Source: Methanomethylovorans sp041447285 (GTDB taxonomy: Archaea > Halobacteriota > Methanosarcinia > Methanosarcinales > Methanosarcinaceae). From it: a stretch of 64,000 bases of DNA. Within the stretch, counting starts at the first letter, position 1. The number at the start of each line of letters is the position of its first letter. The position numbers and the translations under genes were made by a program. Below the pieces are notes generated by a model. The model was not told the origin of the DNA. It searched no databases and was given only the letters and a program-made list of their open reading frames with translations. This document shows positions 25,591 through 34,922 of the stretch, piece by piece. The stretch spans positions 1 through 64,000 of the forward strand of contig NZ_JBGMEB010000012.1 in the NCBI RefSeq assembly GCF_041447285.1, given 5' to 3'.

Positions 25591-28422
25591 TCAATCCCAG
25601 AATTTCTTTGTTTTTGCATAGTTGCGTTCTGCTGCCATAATGTCTCTATAAAAGTCTTCTTCCTCCGCCCTATTCTTTTGTATGATGCGGGAAGCCGTTT
25701 CAGGCCCAACGCCTCTGGAAGCAAGGGCAATAACAGCCTTTTTACCATATGCACGCACAAAATTAGCATTTCTATATACTCTCCTCATGCGTTTCACCTC
25801 TTCATTTGAAGCAGAGCCAGCATGTTTTTTCATAAGTTTAATCTCTTCCTCTTCCCAGGGCTTGAGTGCAGCCACCATTTTCGATCCACACACAGGGCAT
25901 ACGATATCATCAGGCACATTCATGACTTTCCGGTGTGATGCCCATTTTTTACAATGAATGCAGAACAATATAATGTTATCATGCATAATGCGTTCCTTTA
26001 GAGCCATCACAATGGAACGATCAGCTTTTTCTGGAGCTACCAGGTCCCGTTTCATAGAGAATCCTGATGTACCTATTGGGGTTGGGCCACTTACTTCTAT
26101 ATGGTAAGTACCAGAAGCAATCAGGGACAGAACCTCACCGGCTTTTTCTACATCCAGCATATCATGCATGATCTCACGAATTACTTCGTCATACATGGAA
26201 GTGCCCTTGTATATCTCAAGTAGCTTCTTCATACTGATCCTGTCATAATCCAGATCTTTGCTTAATGCCCCGAACTTTCTGGCAACATGCACCATCTTCC
26301 ATTTCATAAGAGATGTATTCTTGAGGGTCATCTCTATAACAGGTTCAATATGTTCAGGTGAGGTGCCAAGTATCATCGACCTTATATCCACAGGTTTGAG
26401 TCTTCTTGGTCCCTCTAATCGTATACGGTAAGGATCTATTTCCTGTGCCACGCTGCTACCGAAGCGTGCTGCAAGCAGGGTTGTCAGCACTTTACCTAGA
26501 GTCTCATTAGTATTATGGCCAAAACAAGCGTTTATGATCACTGCATTCTCATCAGTTTCGATGACCAATGTCTTGTCGTCAGGCACTTTAAGCCCGGATG
26601 AGACATGTTCTGCCACAAGAGCAATTACTTCTGAAGCACCTCCCATGTCGACATGGTATTTTCGCATAAGCTCCTCTGCGATCTCTTCTTCCGGGATATT
26701 CTGAAACAGTGAATCCCTTATGAATGCACGCAGTCTTCCAACTGCCTGAGCTACATCAAAAGGTACAGGTATTTCCTCTCCCACCCAACTGGGTATCTCG
26801 CCCTTTGCCTTTACAGGTTCAACTTTAATCCTGTCCCTTTCGGTGTCCATGTCTATGACTCGCCACATGTCACCTTTAGTGATGAACACAGCACCCGGAG
26901 TTGCGGAAGTTACAACAAAAGCTTCATCTAACATTCCCACTGGCCTACCGGAAACCATGTCGAAAACTTCATACTTTTTTTCATCTGGTATCATGGACAG
27001 GTTCTCATAATAGTACTGCCAGCTCTTGCGCCTTCTGCCCAGTACCCTTGAACCTTCTTCTCTCCACACCAGCCGATACTCTGTCACCTGTTCCACAACC
27101 CCTTCCAATTCCTGCAGGGTCAGGTCACGGAATGGGTATGCTCTTCTAAAGATCGAGTGTAGGCGTGAAATATCAAGTTCTCCGAAATCAAGTACCATGC
27201 CGGATATCTGGTTGGCCAGCACATCGAGAGCACCGGTTTGCACTGATATATTTTCAGCTTTTCCTTCAAGAGCATGCATTACTATCATCATGCTCTCTGC
27301 CACGTCATCCTGCCCTACTGCCAGAATGGTACCTCTGGACACTTCGTGTATCCTGTGTCCGGCACGTCCCACTCTTTGCAAAAGCCTTGAAACCTGCCGC
27401 GGAGATCCATATTGAACAACATGGTCCACCTTACCTATATCAATGCCAAGTTCCATGGAAGAAGTGCATATAAGACCTCTTAAGTCTCCTGCTTTGAAAG
27501 ATTCTTCAGCTTCGATACGTGCTTCCACAGACAAAGATCCATGATGCACTCCTATTGACTCGTTCATTATCCTGAAACCCGATGCCAGTGCTTCGGCACT
27601 TTGTCGGGTGTTGACAAAGACAAGAGTTGACTCATGCTTTTGTACTATGTCTCGAATGCATCTGAGGTGGGAGGCGAACTCAATATCACATCCGATAAGC
27701 TGCGAGATGTCCATATCCTCTTCAGCTACATGCGGGCGTACTACGTCAAATTCCAGGAATTTGGACATGATAACCTGCAACACAACCACGTTTCTCTCTG
27801 ATCCTGCAAGGAACCGTGCAACTTCATCTGGATTACCCACTGTGGCAGAAAGTCCCACTCTCTGGAATTCTCCTGCAAGCTCCACCAGCCTTTCAAGACC
27901 TACTGCAAGTTGCGCTCCTCTTTTTGAAGCTGCTAGTTCGTGTATCTCATCCACTACTACATGTTTCACATATCCCAGGCTTTCTCGCAGTAACTTACCT
28001 GTGAACATTGCCTGCAAAGTTTCAGGCGTGGTGATTAAAAAGTCAGGTGGTCTGCGTGATTGTTTCTGACGCTCGTTACGTGAAGTGTCTCCATGGCGGA
28101 CCTGCACATCAATACCAAGCTCCTTGCCCCACCACTGTATGCGTGAAAGCATATCCCTGTTCAGTGCCCGAAGCGGTGTAATATATAGGGCTGATATTCC
28201 TTTCCTTTCTTCAAGGGATCGTGCTAGGATATGGTTAAAGATCGGCAATACGGCAGATTCTGTTTTACCGGAACCTGTAGGTGCTATAAGAAAAGTGTGT
28301 TCACCTTTTAATATATGAGGAAAGGCTTTTTCCTGGGGTTCCGTAGGTGCCTTGAATCCAAGTTTCATCAAGGTTTCCTGAATTCTCGGATCAAAAGTAT
28401 CAAACAGGTTTCCAAAGCTCAT
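25591..28422 (-). CDS. Lhr-family ATP-dependent DNA/RNA helicase
   Basis: A 943-residue superfamily 2 helicase. Motif I is APTGSGKT near residue 46, motif Ia TPLRALNRDM, motif II VDEIHEL, motif III LSATVGNP, and motif VI QRVGRAGHR. The long C-terminal Lhr-core region follows, then a zinc finger CIHCKKW...CPVCGSKM near residue 830 and a helix-hairpin-like end (ALASRGVGPETASRI). Lhr proteins act in DNA repair and replication-fork processing in archaea. It overlaps the upstream phosphoesterase gene by 4 bases, so the two are translationally coupled. Confidence 0.9.
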   Translation of the reverse strand: MSFGNLFDTFDPRIQETLMKLGFKAPTEPQEKAFPHILKGEHTFLIAPTGSGKTESAVLPIFNHILARSLEERKGISALYITPLRALNRDMLSRIQWWGKELGIDVQVRHGDTSRNERQKQSRRPPDFLITTPETLQAMFTGKLLRESLGYVKHVVVDEIHELAASKRGAQLAVGLERLVELAGEFQRVGLSATVGNPDEVARFLAGSERNVVVLQVIMSKFLEFDVVRPHVAEEDMDISQLIGCDIEFASHLRCIRDIVQKHESTLVFVNTRQSAEALASGFRIMNESIGVHHGSLSVEARIEAEESFKAGDLRGLICTSSMELGIDIGKVDHVVQYGSPRQVSRLLQRVGRAGHRIHEVSRGTILAVGQDDVAESMMIVMHALEGKAENISVQTGALDVLANQISGMVLDFGELDISRLHSIFRRAYPFRDLTLQELEGVVEQVTEYRLVWREEGSRVLGRRRKSWQYYYENLSMIPDEKKYEVFDMVSGRPVGMLDEAFVVTSATPGAVFITKGDMWRVIDMDTERDRIKVEPVKAKGEIPSWVGEEIPVPFDVAQAVGRLRAFIRDSLFQNIPEEEIAEELMRKYHVDMGGASEVIALVAEHVSSGLKVPDDKTLVIETDENAVIINACFGHNTNETLGKVLTTLLAARFGSSVAQEIDPYRIRLEGPRRLKPVDIRSMILGTSPEHIEPVIEMTLKNTSLMKWKMVHVARKFGALSKDLDYDRISMKKLLEIYKGTSMYDEVIREIMHDMLDVEKAGEVLSLIASGTYHIEVSGPTPIGTSGFSMKRDLVAPEKADRSIVMALKERIMHDNIILFCIHCKKWASHRKVMNVPDDIVCPVCGSKMVAALKPWEEEEIKLMKKHAGSASNEEVKRMRRVYRNANFVRAYGKKAVIALASRGVGPETASRIIQKNRAEEEDFYRDIMAAERNYAKTKKFWD

Positions 28423-29252
28423 TTGCGTTCCTTCCTTCTCACCTTGCGTTCTTTTTTCGGACCATGCAACTTTCGCACATGTTTCAAAAGCCCCAGCTTT
28501 GTACCATCCAGCAGGTAGAGTTCTGCATTATCAAGCTCCATTGCCCCCGATGAAAATATCGGACCCAACAGGTCATCTTCCAGCGACTCATTGAATGCAA
28601 CGCCTCCGCACAACTCGTTGAAAGATGGCACAATGAACACTTTTGGATCTTTCCATTCCTCATTAAGATCAAGACTGCTATAATGTGATTGTAACACTTC
28701 TTTTTTTAACTTGGTGCGCACCCAGGCGGGTTCCACTACCACGTGGCCAAGTGGATCTGTAAATCTGATTGTCGGATGATTATGTGCTGTGATGATATAT
28801 TCGGTTTTTAGCAGTTCAGGAGCAGGCCAGGTATGGCCATGAAAATAGCCTACACTATCTATGATCGCTCCTCTGGAAGAATGTAACTGTAAGTCTTTTC
28901 CTTCCGGAAGGAGAAATTCTATCCCTGCATCATGATTTCCAGGAAGAATGTCCACATGCACGTGTTCTGCAAGAGTTCTCAGGAAATAAGGAAGTTCATC
29001 TCTTTCCTGCCAGGAGATCTGAGGAACGTTATGTTTCACATCTCCCAGCAGTATAAGCCTTTCAGGTTGCACAGTTTGGATGTATCCTAAAATGCGGTCA
29101 AGGCCCATTTGCATGCGGCTGGGTATGGAAAAACCACTGGTATAGAGGTCCCACTCTATTCCCAGATGTATGTCTGCTATTACCAGAGACCTTACTTCAT
29201 TTTCCACAACAAGTGCAGGCTCATTAAATATAGGTTCTATCTCGATTGCCAT
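28419..29252 (-). CDS. Calcineurin-like metallophosphoesterase linked to Lhr
   Basis: The 277-residue protein carries the metallophosphoesterase motifs ADIHLG, LGDVKHN, PGNHDAG, FHGHTW and TAHNHP, which build a two-metal site. It belongs to the COG1407 group (archaeal relatives of PdeM, found beside DNA ligase and Lhr in bacteria). It overlaps lhr by 4 bases, which supports joint action on nucleic acid ends. The highly basic C-terminus (GPKKERKVRRKERK) would suit DNA binding. The substrate is not known from sequence. Confidence 0.83.
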   Translation of the reverse strand: MAIEIEPIFNEPALVVENEVRSLVIADIHLGIEWDLYTSGFSIPSRMQMGLDRILGYIQTVQPERLILLGDVKHNVPQISWQERDELPYFLRTLAEHVHVDILPGNHDAGIEFLLPEGKDLQLHSSRGAIIDSVGYFHGHTWPAPELLKTEYIITAHNHPTIRFTDPLGHVVVEPAWVRTKLKKEVLQSHYSSLDLNEEWKDPKVFIVPSFNELCGGVAFNESLEDDLLGPIFSSGAMELDNAELYLLDGTKLGLLKHVRKLHGPKKERKVRRKERK

Positions 29253-29388
29253 TCGTATATACTATTATTATAAGATGGATTTTTCTTTGAATATAGCAAT
29301 AATGCATTTTAATATATGCCGGTATTCATTTATGAAGAAACCTTAAAACATATGAATGCTGTTAACGTACCAAAAGAAGGGCTTTTAA

Positions 29389-30345
29389 ATGGTTCATCAT
29401 TCAATGGAAGGAAGTCTTCAGTGTCCTATCAATCAGGCCAGGGTAACCGCTGGCATGAGCGTGGACGAACTGATACATGCGCTTGATGGCTGTGCTTTTG
29501 GAGCAGGCCGGATAGCCGATGCAGTTGATATATATCATGAGATGTTAAGTAACGGAAGCACCAGTTTCTTCGGTCTTGCCGGAGCCATGGTGCCAGCCGG
29601 CATGCGCGCCATTGTAGCTGATCTCATAAGGGATGGCTACATAGATGTACTTGTCACAACAGGTGCGAATATGGTGCATGAGGTTGTGGAATCCATGGGT
29701 CTGCACCATTATAAAGGTACAGAGCAAACCGACGATGTGGAACTCAAACATCAGGAGATAAACCGCATCTATGATGTGTTCCTGCCTGAACATCATTTTA
29801 CTGATTTTGAAGAGAAGATGCAGGCAATATTTTCTGACATCGGTGATAAGACCATATCCATCAGGGAATTCATGACACATATTGGTAATAATATCGATGA
29901 CAAGAATTCCATATTACGCACAGCGGCAGACATGAACGTACCTGTGTACTGTCCTGCGATACAGGATTCAATGATCGGGCTGCAGGCCTGGCTGTACAAA
30001 CAGATGCATACTCTTAATGTGGATGCATTTGCTGATATGCGTGAGATAATCGATATTTGCTACGAAGCAAAAAACCCAGGTGCGTTGCTTATCGGTGGAG
30101 GAGTACCCAAGAACTATATTTTCCAGTCCATGCTCGTGACCCACCAGGAATTCGAGTATGCTATACAGCTTACCATGGACACTCCTGAAACAGGAGGTTT
30201 GAGCGGTGCCACACTTGATGAAGCGCGCTCATGGGGCAAGGTTAGTGAAAGTGCCCGTTCGGTCACTGTTCACTCTGATGCCACCATTACTCTGCCTTTG
30301 CTCGTAGCAGCTACAAGAAGCAGGCTTGCTAAAGATAATAAATAA
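29389..30345 (+). CDS. dys: Deoxyhypusine synthase
   Basis: This NAD-dependent enzyme transfers aminobutyl from spermidine to a lysine of aIF5A, the first step of hypusine formation. Diagnostic parts are TSFFGLAGAMVPAGMR and TTGANMVHEVVE for NAD binding, and SGATLDEARSWGKV with the catalytic lysine at residue 284. Length 318 is normal for archaea. pyrF follows after 14 bases. Some archaeal homologues of this family have divergent function, but the active-site region here is intact. Confidence 0.9.
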   Translation: MVHHSMEGSLQCPINQARVTAGMSVDELIHALDGCAFGAGRIADAVDIYHEMLSNGSTSFFGLAGAMVPAGMRAIVADLIRDGYIDVLVTTGANMVHEVVESMGLHHYKGTEQTDDVELKHQEINRIYDVFLPEHHFTDFEEKMQAIFSDIGDKTISIREFMTHIGNNIDDKNSILRTAADMNVPVYCPAIQDSMIGLQAWLYKQMHTLNVDAFADMREIIDICYEAKNPGALLIGGGVPKNYIFQSMLVTHQEFEYAIQLTMDTPETGGLSGATLDEARSWGKVSESARSVTVHSDATITLPLLVAATRSRLAKDNK

Positions 30346-30359
30346 CATTTCAGGAAGTG

Positions 30360-31022
30360 ATGTACGTGATAAAGGATACAAGACTCATACTTGCCCTGGA
30401 TGTTACGGACCGGCAGCAGGCACTTAAAATATCCCAGAGCGTAAAAGGCCATGTAGATGCTATTAAAATTGGTTATCCTCTGGTCCTTGCAACAGGAAAA
30501 GATGTCATAGGTGAAATTGCAGAAATGGTGCCTGTAATCGCGGATTTCAAGGTCGCAGATATTCCTAATACTGACCGCCTCATCTGTGAACAGGTGTTCA
30601 GAGCTGGCGCAGATGCTGTAATAGTACATGCTTTTACCGGTTCTGACAGCCTTAAGACATGTGTGCAGGTTGCCGAAGAACATGGTAAAGAGGTCTATGT
30701 AGTTACTGAGATGAGTCACCCCGGAGCTCTGGATTTCATGCAGAAGGTTGCAGAAGATATGGCACAGATGGCCGCTAATGCAAAGGTTACAGGTGTAGTT
30801 GCACCAGCTACCCGTCCGGAGCGTGTTAAAAAGATCCGAAGTATTATAGGGGATGATATTGCCATTATATCTCCCGGTGTGGGGGCCCAGGGCGGAAGCG
30901 CTGCCGATACCATCAAAGCAGGAGCAGACTGGGTAATAGTGGGCAGGAGTATTTATCTTGCTGATGATCCAAGGCAGATGGCCATTAACATCGGATCAGA
31001 AATAAAAGATGCTTTGAAATAA
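30360..31022 (+). CDS. pyrF: Orotidine 5'-phosphate decarboxylase
   Basis: This is the last enzyme of UMP synthesis. The TIM barrel shows LILALDVTD, the substrate-binding AIKIGYPLVL, the catalytic DFKVADIPNT (Asp-Lys-Asp tetrad), the phosphate-binding ISPGVGAQGG, and VIVGRSIY. The open frame includes a GTG at 30357, but the adjacent ATG at 30360 is a more usual start. Length is about 220, typical of archaeal PyrF. Confidence 0.93.
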   Translation: MYVIKDTRLILALDVTDRQQALKISQSVKGHVDAIKIGYPLVLATGKDVIGEIAEMVPVIADFKVADIPNTDRLICEQVFRAGADAVIVHAFTGSDSLKTCVQVAEEHGKEVYVVTEMSHPGALDFMQKVAEDMAQMAANAKVTGVVAPATRPERVKKIRSIIGDDIAIISPGVGAQGGSAADTIKAGADWVIVGRSIYLADDPRQMAINIGSEIKDALK

Positions 31023-31276
31023 CCATAGTATAATGTGTGCCTGTGATGAGATCATTTTCTGAACAGTGATGAACCCTATGAGTCCTGAGGCACACAAATT
31101 ATGCGTATATAGTTTAGCAGCAGGGAATTAATGCCTCTGTACTAATCTTTTTAAAAACAATCTTTTTTTTGTCTTAAGAGGCTACTTTTAACCGATTGTT
31201 TATATATGCTATACAAGACAATTTCTAAATACCGATTTTTTTAAAAATACATTGTGAATAAGTATGGGGAGTATGT

Positions 31277-31708
31277 ATGTCGGAGTTTAACTCAGATCTT
31301 GGAGAGATGGCTTTCAAGTTGGGTATGCTAGTGCTCAAAACTGAAATATCTAAAAAAGAATCTGTGAAACTTATTCGTTCATTAGGAGGAGATAAAGAGG
31401 AGATAATATTCCTCCAGAAAATCAGCAAGTTTTGGAATCAACAGAATATTTTCGACCGACCAGATGGTCTTGCTGTAGTCACTAATTATCGCTTCGTTTT
31501 CCTCTCCAAAGTTAAAACAGTTTTAACAGTGACGGATTATTTGAGTTTTCCTTATGATGTTATACAGGATATAGAGGTCACTAAAGTCATGCACATTAGC
31601 CCGGCTATTCGATTTAAGGTAGATGGTAAGTTATATGTTTTTACTTTTTATTCGAATGCTGATGAAGTTCTTGAGGCGATAAATAAAGCAAGAAAACATA
31701 TTAATTAA
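31277..31708 (+). CDS. PH-domain-like small protein
   Basis: The 143-residue soluble protein has an N-terminal helix-rich part and, from about residue 55, a strand-rich part: GLAVVTNYRFVFLSKV, then a segment beginning SFPYDVIQDIEVTKV, then FKVDGKLYVFTFYS, ending in a helix (ADEVLEAINKARKHI). That order is characteristic of bacterial PH-like (GRAM-type) domains. Binding partner and role are unknown. It stands alone with a 254-base upstream region. Confidence 0.6.
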   Translation: MSEFNSDLGEMAFKLGMLVLKTEISKKESVKLIRSLGGDKEEIIFLQKISKFWNQQNIFDRPDGLAVVTNYRFVFLSKVKTVLTVTDYLSFPYDVIQDIEVTKVMHISPAIRFKVDGKLYVFTFYSNADEVLEAINKARKHIN

Positions 31709-31749
31709 ATTTTAATTTTGTAGGATACCCATTTCATCCGCTTCAGCCA

Positions 31750-32643
31750 TCACACAAATGTCTGCTTGTGTTTATTGTACAACACATGGATGATTCCATC
31801 AGCAAGTCCCATTTGTGGCACGAACATTTCTGTGATGCCACTCCATTTCATCACTGAAAGGTATATTTTTGCTGCAGGGACTATCACATCTGCCCTGTCA
31901 GGTCTTATACCCAGCTCCGATATGCGCTGTTCAATGGGGAATGAACGGATGTAAGTATGCATCTTTTTCAGTTTATCGTATTCAAGAGGTGTCCCTTCCT
32001 TTGTTTTGGAGATACTGAAAAGAAAATTAATATTTCCTCCGCTGCCCACTGCTGATATTGGATGATAGCGGGAAGAAACATTCTTCACCCATAGTTTCAT
32101 ATCCTCCCAGTCCCTTCGGGTCACAAGTCCTTCATGTATGCGTATGCTTCCAATATCAAAAGACCTGGATTCCATTATTTTATTGTCATCAAAGACGAGT
32201 ATTTCAGTACTGCCACCTCCAACATCTACATACATGTGGCATAAATTGTTTTTATTCTCAGCCAGTCTTTCCACATGGTTATAATAAATGATCTCAGCTT
32301 CTTTTTTTCCACTAATTATCGAGAGGTCAATACCGCTTTCCTTGTGTATTAGGTCAACTATTTCCCTGTTGTTGCTGGCTTCACGCATAGCTGACGTAGC
32401 GCATGCCATATAGTCTGCAGGCTCAAAGGCATCCATGAGATACTTGAAACCTATCATGGTCTTAACAAGCTGCTGTATCTTTTCTTCGGAGATCTTTTTG
32501 TGGGGAAATGCATCTTCACCTAAGCGTATAGGCATTCTGAACAGTGAAACTTTCTCATATACAGGTCGAACGCTTTCCTCTTCAACTTTTGCAAGCAAAA
32601 GCCTCACGGCATTTGAACCGACATCTATTGCAGCAAATTTCAT
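31750..32643 (-). CDS. ppx: Exopolyphosphatase/GppA-family, catalytic unit only
   Basis: The 297-residue protein has the Ppx/GppA ASKHA fold: AAIDVGSNAVRLLLA (phosphate 1), ATSAMREASN, YVDVGGGSTEIL (phosphate 2), and PDRADVIVPAAKI near the end. It lacks the C-terminal HD-type domain of the 500-residue bacterial enzymes; single-unit forms of about 310 residues are known elsewhere. It overlaps ppk1 by 4 bases, so kinase and phosphatase of polyphosphate are translated together. An HD domain of the matching type is present on the CYTH protein at 40111-41358. Confidence 0.87.
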   Translation of the reverse strand: MKFAAIDVGSNAVRLLLAKVEEESVRPVYEKVSLFRMPIRLGEDAFPHKKISEEKIQQLVKTMIGFKYLMDAFEPADYMACATSAMREASNNREIVDLIHKESGIDLSIISGKKEAEIIYYNHVERLAENKNNLCHMYVDVGGGSTEILVFDDNKIMESRSFDIGSIRIHEGLVTRRDWEDMKLWVKNVSSRYHPISAVGSGGNINFLFSISKTKEGTPLEYDKLKKMHTYIRSFPIEQRISELGIRPDRADVIVPAAKIYLSVMKWSGITEMFVPQMGLADGIIHVLYNKHKQTFV

Positions 32644-34721
32644 TCCAGACCACTTCTTCCAGATGCTTTATTAGAAAATAACTTGTACAAGTCATCCTGT
32701 GCACGCCTTGCAGTGCTTTCACGTCTTCTTTTGACATATTTGTTGTCCAGTTCTTTATTTATAATGCGAGCTTTTGTATTATCAGCAAACTGAATTTCCA
32801 TAAACTGCTTAAGTTCTTCCTGAATATACTTATCGTAGATGGGTACTGCCACCTCTACTCTCATATCAAGGTTTCGGACCATCCAGTCTGCAGAAGAAAT
32901 GAAATATCTCTCATCTTCGCCGTTACAGAAAATGAATACTCTTGAATGTTCCAGGTACTTATCTACTATGCTTATAACCTGGATGTTCTCGCTGAGTCCT
33001 TTGACTCCGGGAACAAGAGAACATATACCCCTTATGATCATTCTGATCTTTACGCCTGCCTGGCTAGCTTCGTAAAGTTTTTCTATCATCCTGCGATCTA
33101 CAAGGTTGTTCATCTTCAGGTATATATACGCCTGTTTACCATTTTTTGCATTCTTTATCTCTGCATTTATCAGCCTGTAGATCTTGTTGCGCATGTAATG
33201 GGGTGCAACTATAAGATGGTCATAATTGATATGTTTATATGTATGTTCAAAGAAATCAAAGAGATCCCTAATTTCTCCGGTTATTGCAGGGTTTGATGTA
33301 AGCAATGCGTGATCACTATAAACATGTGCTGTTGCCTCATTGAAATTTCCTGTGCCTATGCATGCATATGTTACAGGGATATCATTCTCTATTCTTGTGA
33401 TCTTGCAGAGCTTGGCATGTACTTTAAGCCCAGGCACTCCATCTATAATGGTAGCACCTGCCTCTTCCAGTTTTTGTGTCCAGTAAATGTTGGCCATTTC
33501 ATCGAAACGAGCCTGTAGTTCAATGACTACTGTTACAGATTTTCCATTCTTCACTGCATTAATAAGGGCATTTACCACGTTTGAGTTCTTTGCCACACGG
33601 TACAATGTCATTTTTATTGTCTTTACATTTGGATCAATAGCTGCTTCTCTGAGCAGGTCTATCATATGGTCAAAAGAATGGTATGGGTAACAGAGCATTA
33701 CATCTTTGTTCCTTATAATGTCCAGAATGCTGCGATTAACTGGCAGTTCAGGATGCCTTATAGGTTTAATTCTTTCATATAACAGAGAGCCATTACCCAC
33801 GTCCGGGAAATTAATGAAATCCCGTGCATTATGATATTTTCCACCAGACACTATATTCTCAAAGTTTTTCAGGTTCAAGCTATTAAGAATTATGTGGAGA
33901 AGGTCTTCAGGTATCTCTCTATCATATACAAATCTTACAGGCTCTCCTTTCTCTCTTTGTTTCAGACCTTCTGAGATCTTTTCAAAGAAGCTTTTCATCA
34001 CATCATCATCGATGTCAAGCTCAGCATCCCTGGTAAGTTTGATGGTGTATGCGCTTATAGAGTCATAATCAAATATCGAGAAAATGTTTGATAGCCCAAA
34101 GCGGATTACATCGTCAAGCATAATTATGTACTGAGTGCCAGTTTTTGATGGCAGGGGTATATATCTCGGCAATACGTCGGCAGGTACTTCGATCAAAGCG
34201 TAGTTGAAATCCTGCGGGTCGAGGTATTTGTACATTGCCACTGCAAGATATATCACCTGGTTCTTAAGATAAGGGAACTTGCTGAGTTCCCTGAACATTA
34301 TGGGTACAAGCCTGGGACGGACTTTGGAAATAAAATATTCCCTCACAAAATCCTCTTGCTCTGGGGTAAGTTCTGTTTCATCAATAATGAAAATATTTGC
34401 TTTTTTTAGTTCTTTTTCAACTTCTCGGAATGTCTCTTCGAATTTATCCCTAAGCTGTAATACTCTTTTATGGATCAGTTTCATTGTTTTCTTAGGGGAG
34501 TCTCCTATTATTTCGCTGGATTTTACACCTGCATCTATCATCCGGTGAACTGTGCCTACTCTCACACTAAAGAACTCGTCTTGGTTAGAGGAAAAAATGC
34601 CTAGGAACTTCAGTCGCTCCAGCAATGGCAATGAAGGATCTGCTGCCTCCTGCAATACTCTTTCATTAAAAGAAAGCCAGCTAATCTCACGGTTAACAAA
34701 TTTGACTATTTTTTTGGCCAT
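32640..34721 (-). CDS. ppk: Polyphosphate kinase 1
   Basis: PPK1 reversibly makes polyphosphate from ATP. The N-domain begins FVNREISWLSFNERVLQEA; the ATP- and phosphate-handling part shows LYRVAKNSNVV and ARFDEMANIYW. LKVHAKLCKI contains the histidine that is autophosphorylated, and YLEHSRVFIF the second conserved histidine. Length 693 is typical. It is upstream of, and overlaps by 4 bases, ppx. Confidence 0.94.
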   Translation of the reverse strand: MAKKIVKFVNREISWLSFNERVLQEAADPSLPLLERLKFLGIFSSNQDEFFSVRVGTVHRMIDAGVKSSEIIGDSPKKTMKLIHKRVLQLRDKFEETFREVEKELKKANIFIIDETELTPEQEDFVREYFISKVRPRLVPIMFRELSKFPYLKNQVIYLAVAMYKYLDPQDFNYALIEVPADVLPRYIPLPSKTGTQYIIMLDDVIRFGLSNIFSIFDYDSISAYTIKLTRDAELDIDDDVMKSFFEKISEGLKQREKGEPVRFVYDREIPEDLLHIILNSLNLKNFENIVSGGKYHNARDFINFPDVGNGSLLYERIKPIRHPELPVNRSILDIIRNKDVMLCYPYHSFDHMIDLLREAAIDPNVKTIKMTLYRVAKNSNVVNALINAVKNGKSVTVVIELQARFDEMANIYWTQKLEEAGATIIDGVPGLKVHAKLCKITRIENDIPVTYACIGTGNFNEATAHVYSDHALLTSNPAITGEIRDLFDFFEHTYKHINYDHLIVAPHYMRNKIYRLINAEIKNAKNGKQAYIYLKMNNLVDRRMIEKLYEASQAGVKIRMIIRGICSLVPGVKGLSENIQVISIVDKYLEHSRVFIFCNGEDERYFISSADWMVRNLDMRVEVAVPIYDKYIQEELKQFMEIQFADNTKARIINKELDNKYVKRRRESTARRAQDDLYKLFSNKASGRSGLE

Positions 34722-34922
34722 CTAAATCACAATATATAATTCAAGTTAAATTAAATTTTCCCATCCCTTATGTTCCAGAATTAAACACAAGTTCATGATA
34801 TGTTAGCGTAACCAGATATTATCACAAAATATTGATGCATATATAATAACATTTTACACTTATTAACAATAGTCCTACATATATCTATATACTCTTTATA
34901 TCAATGCAGGTTCGCTAAGGTC

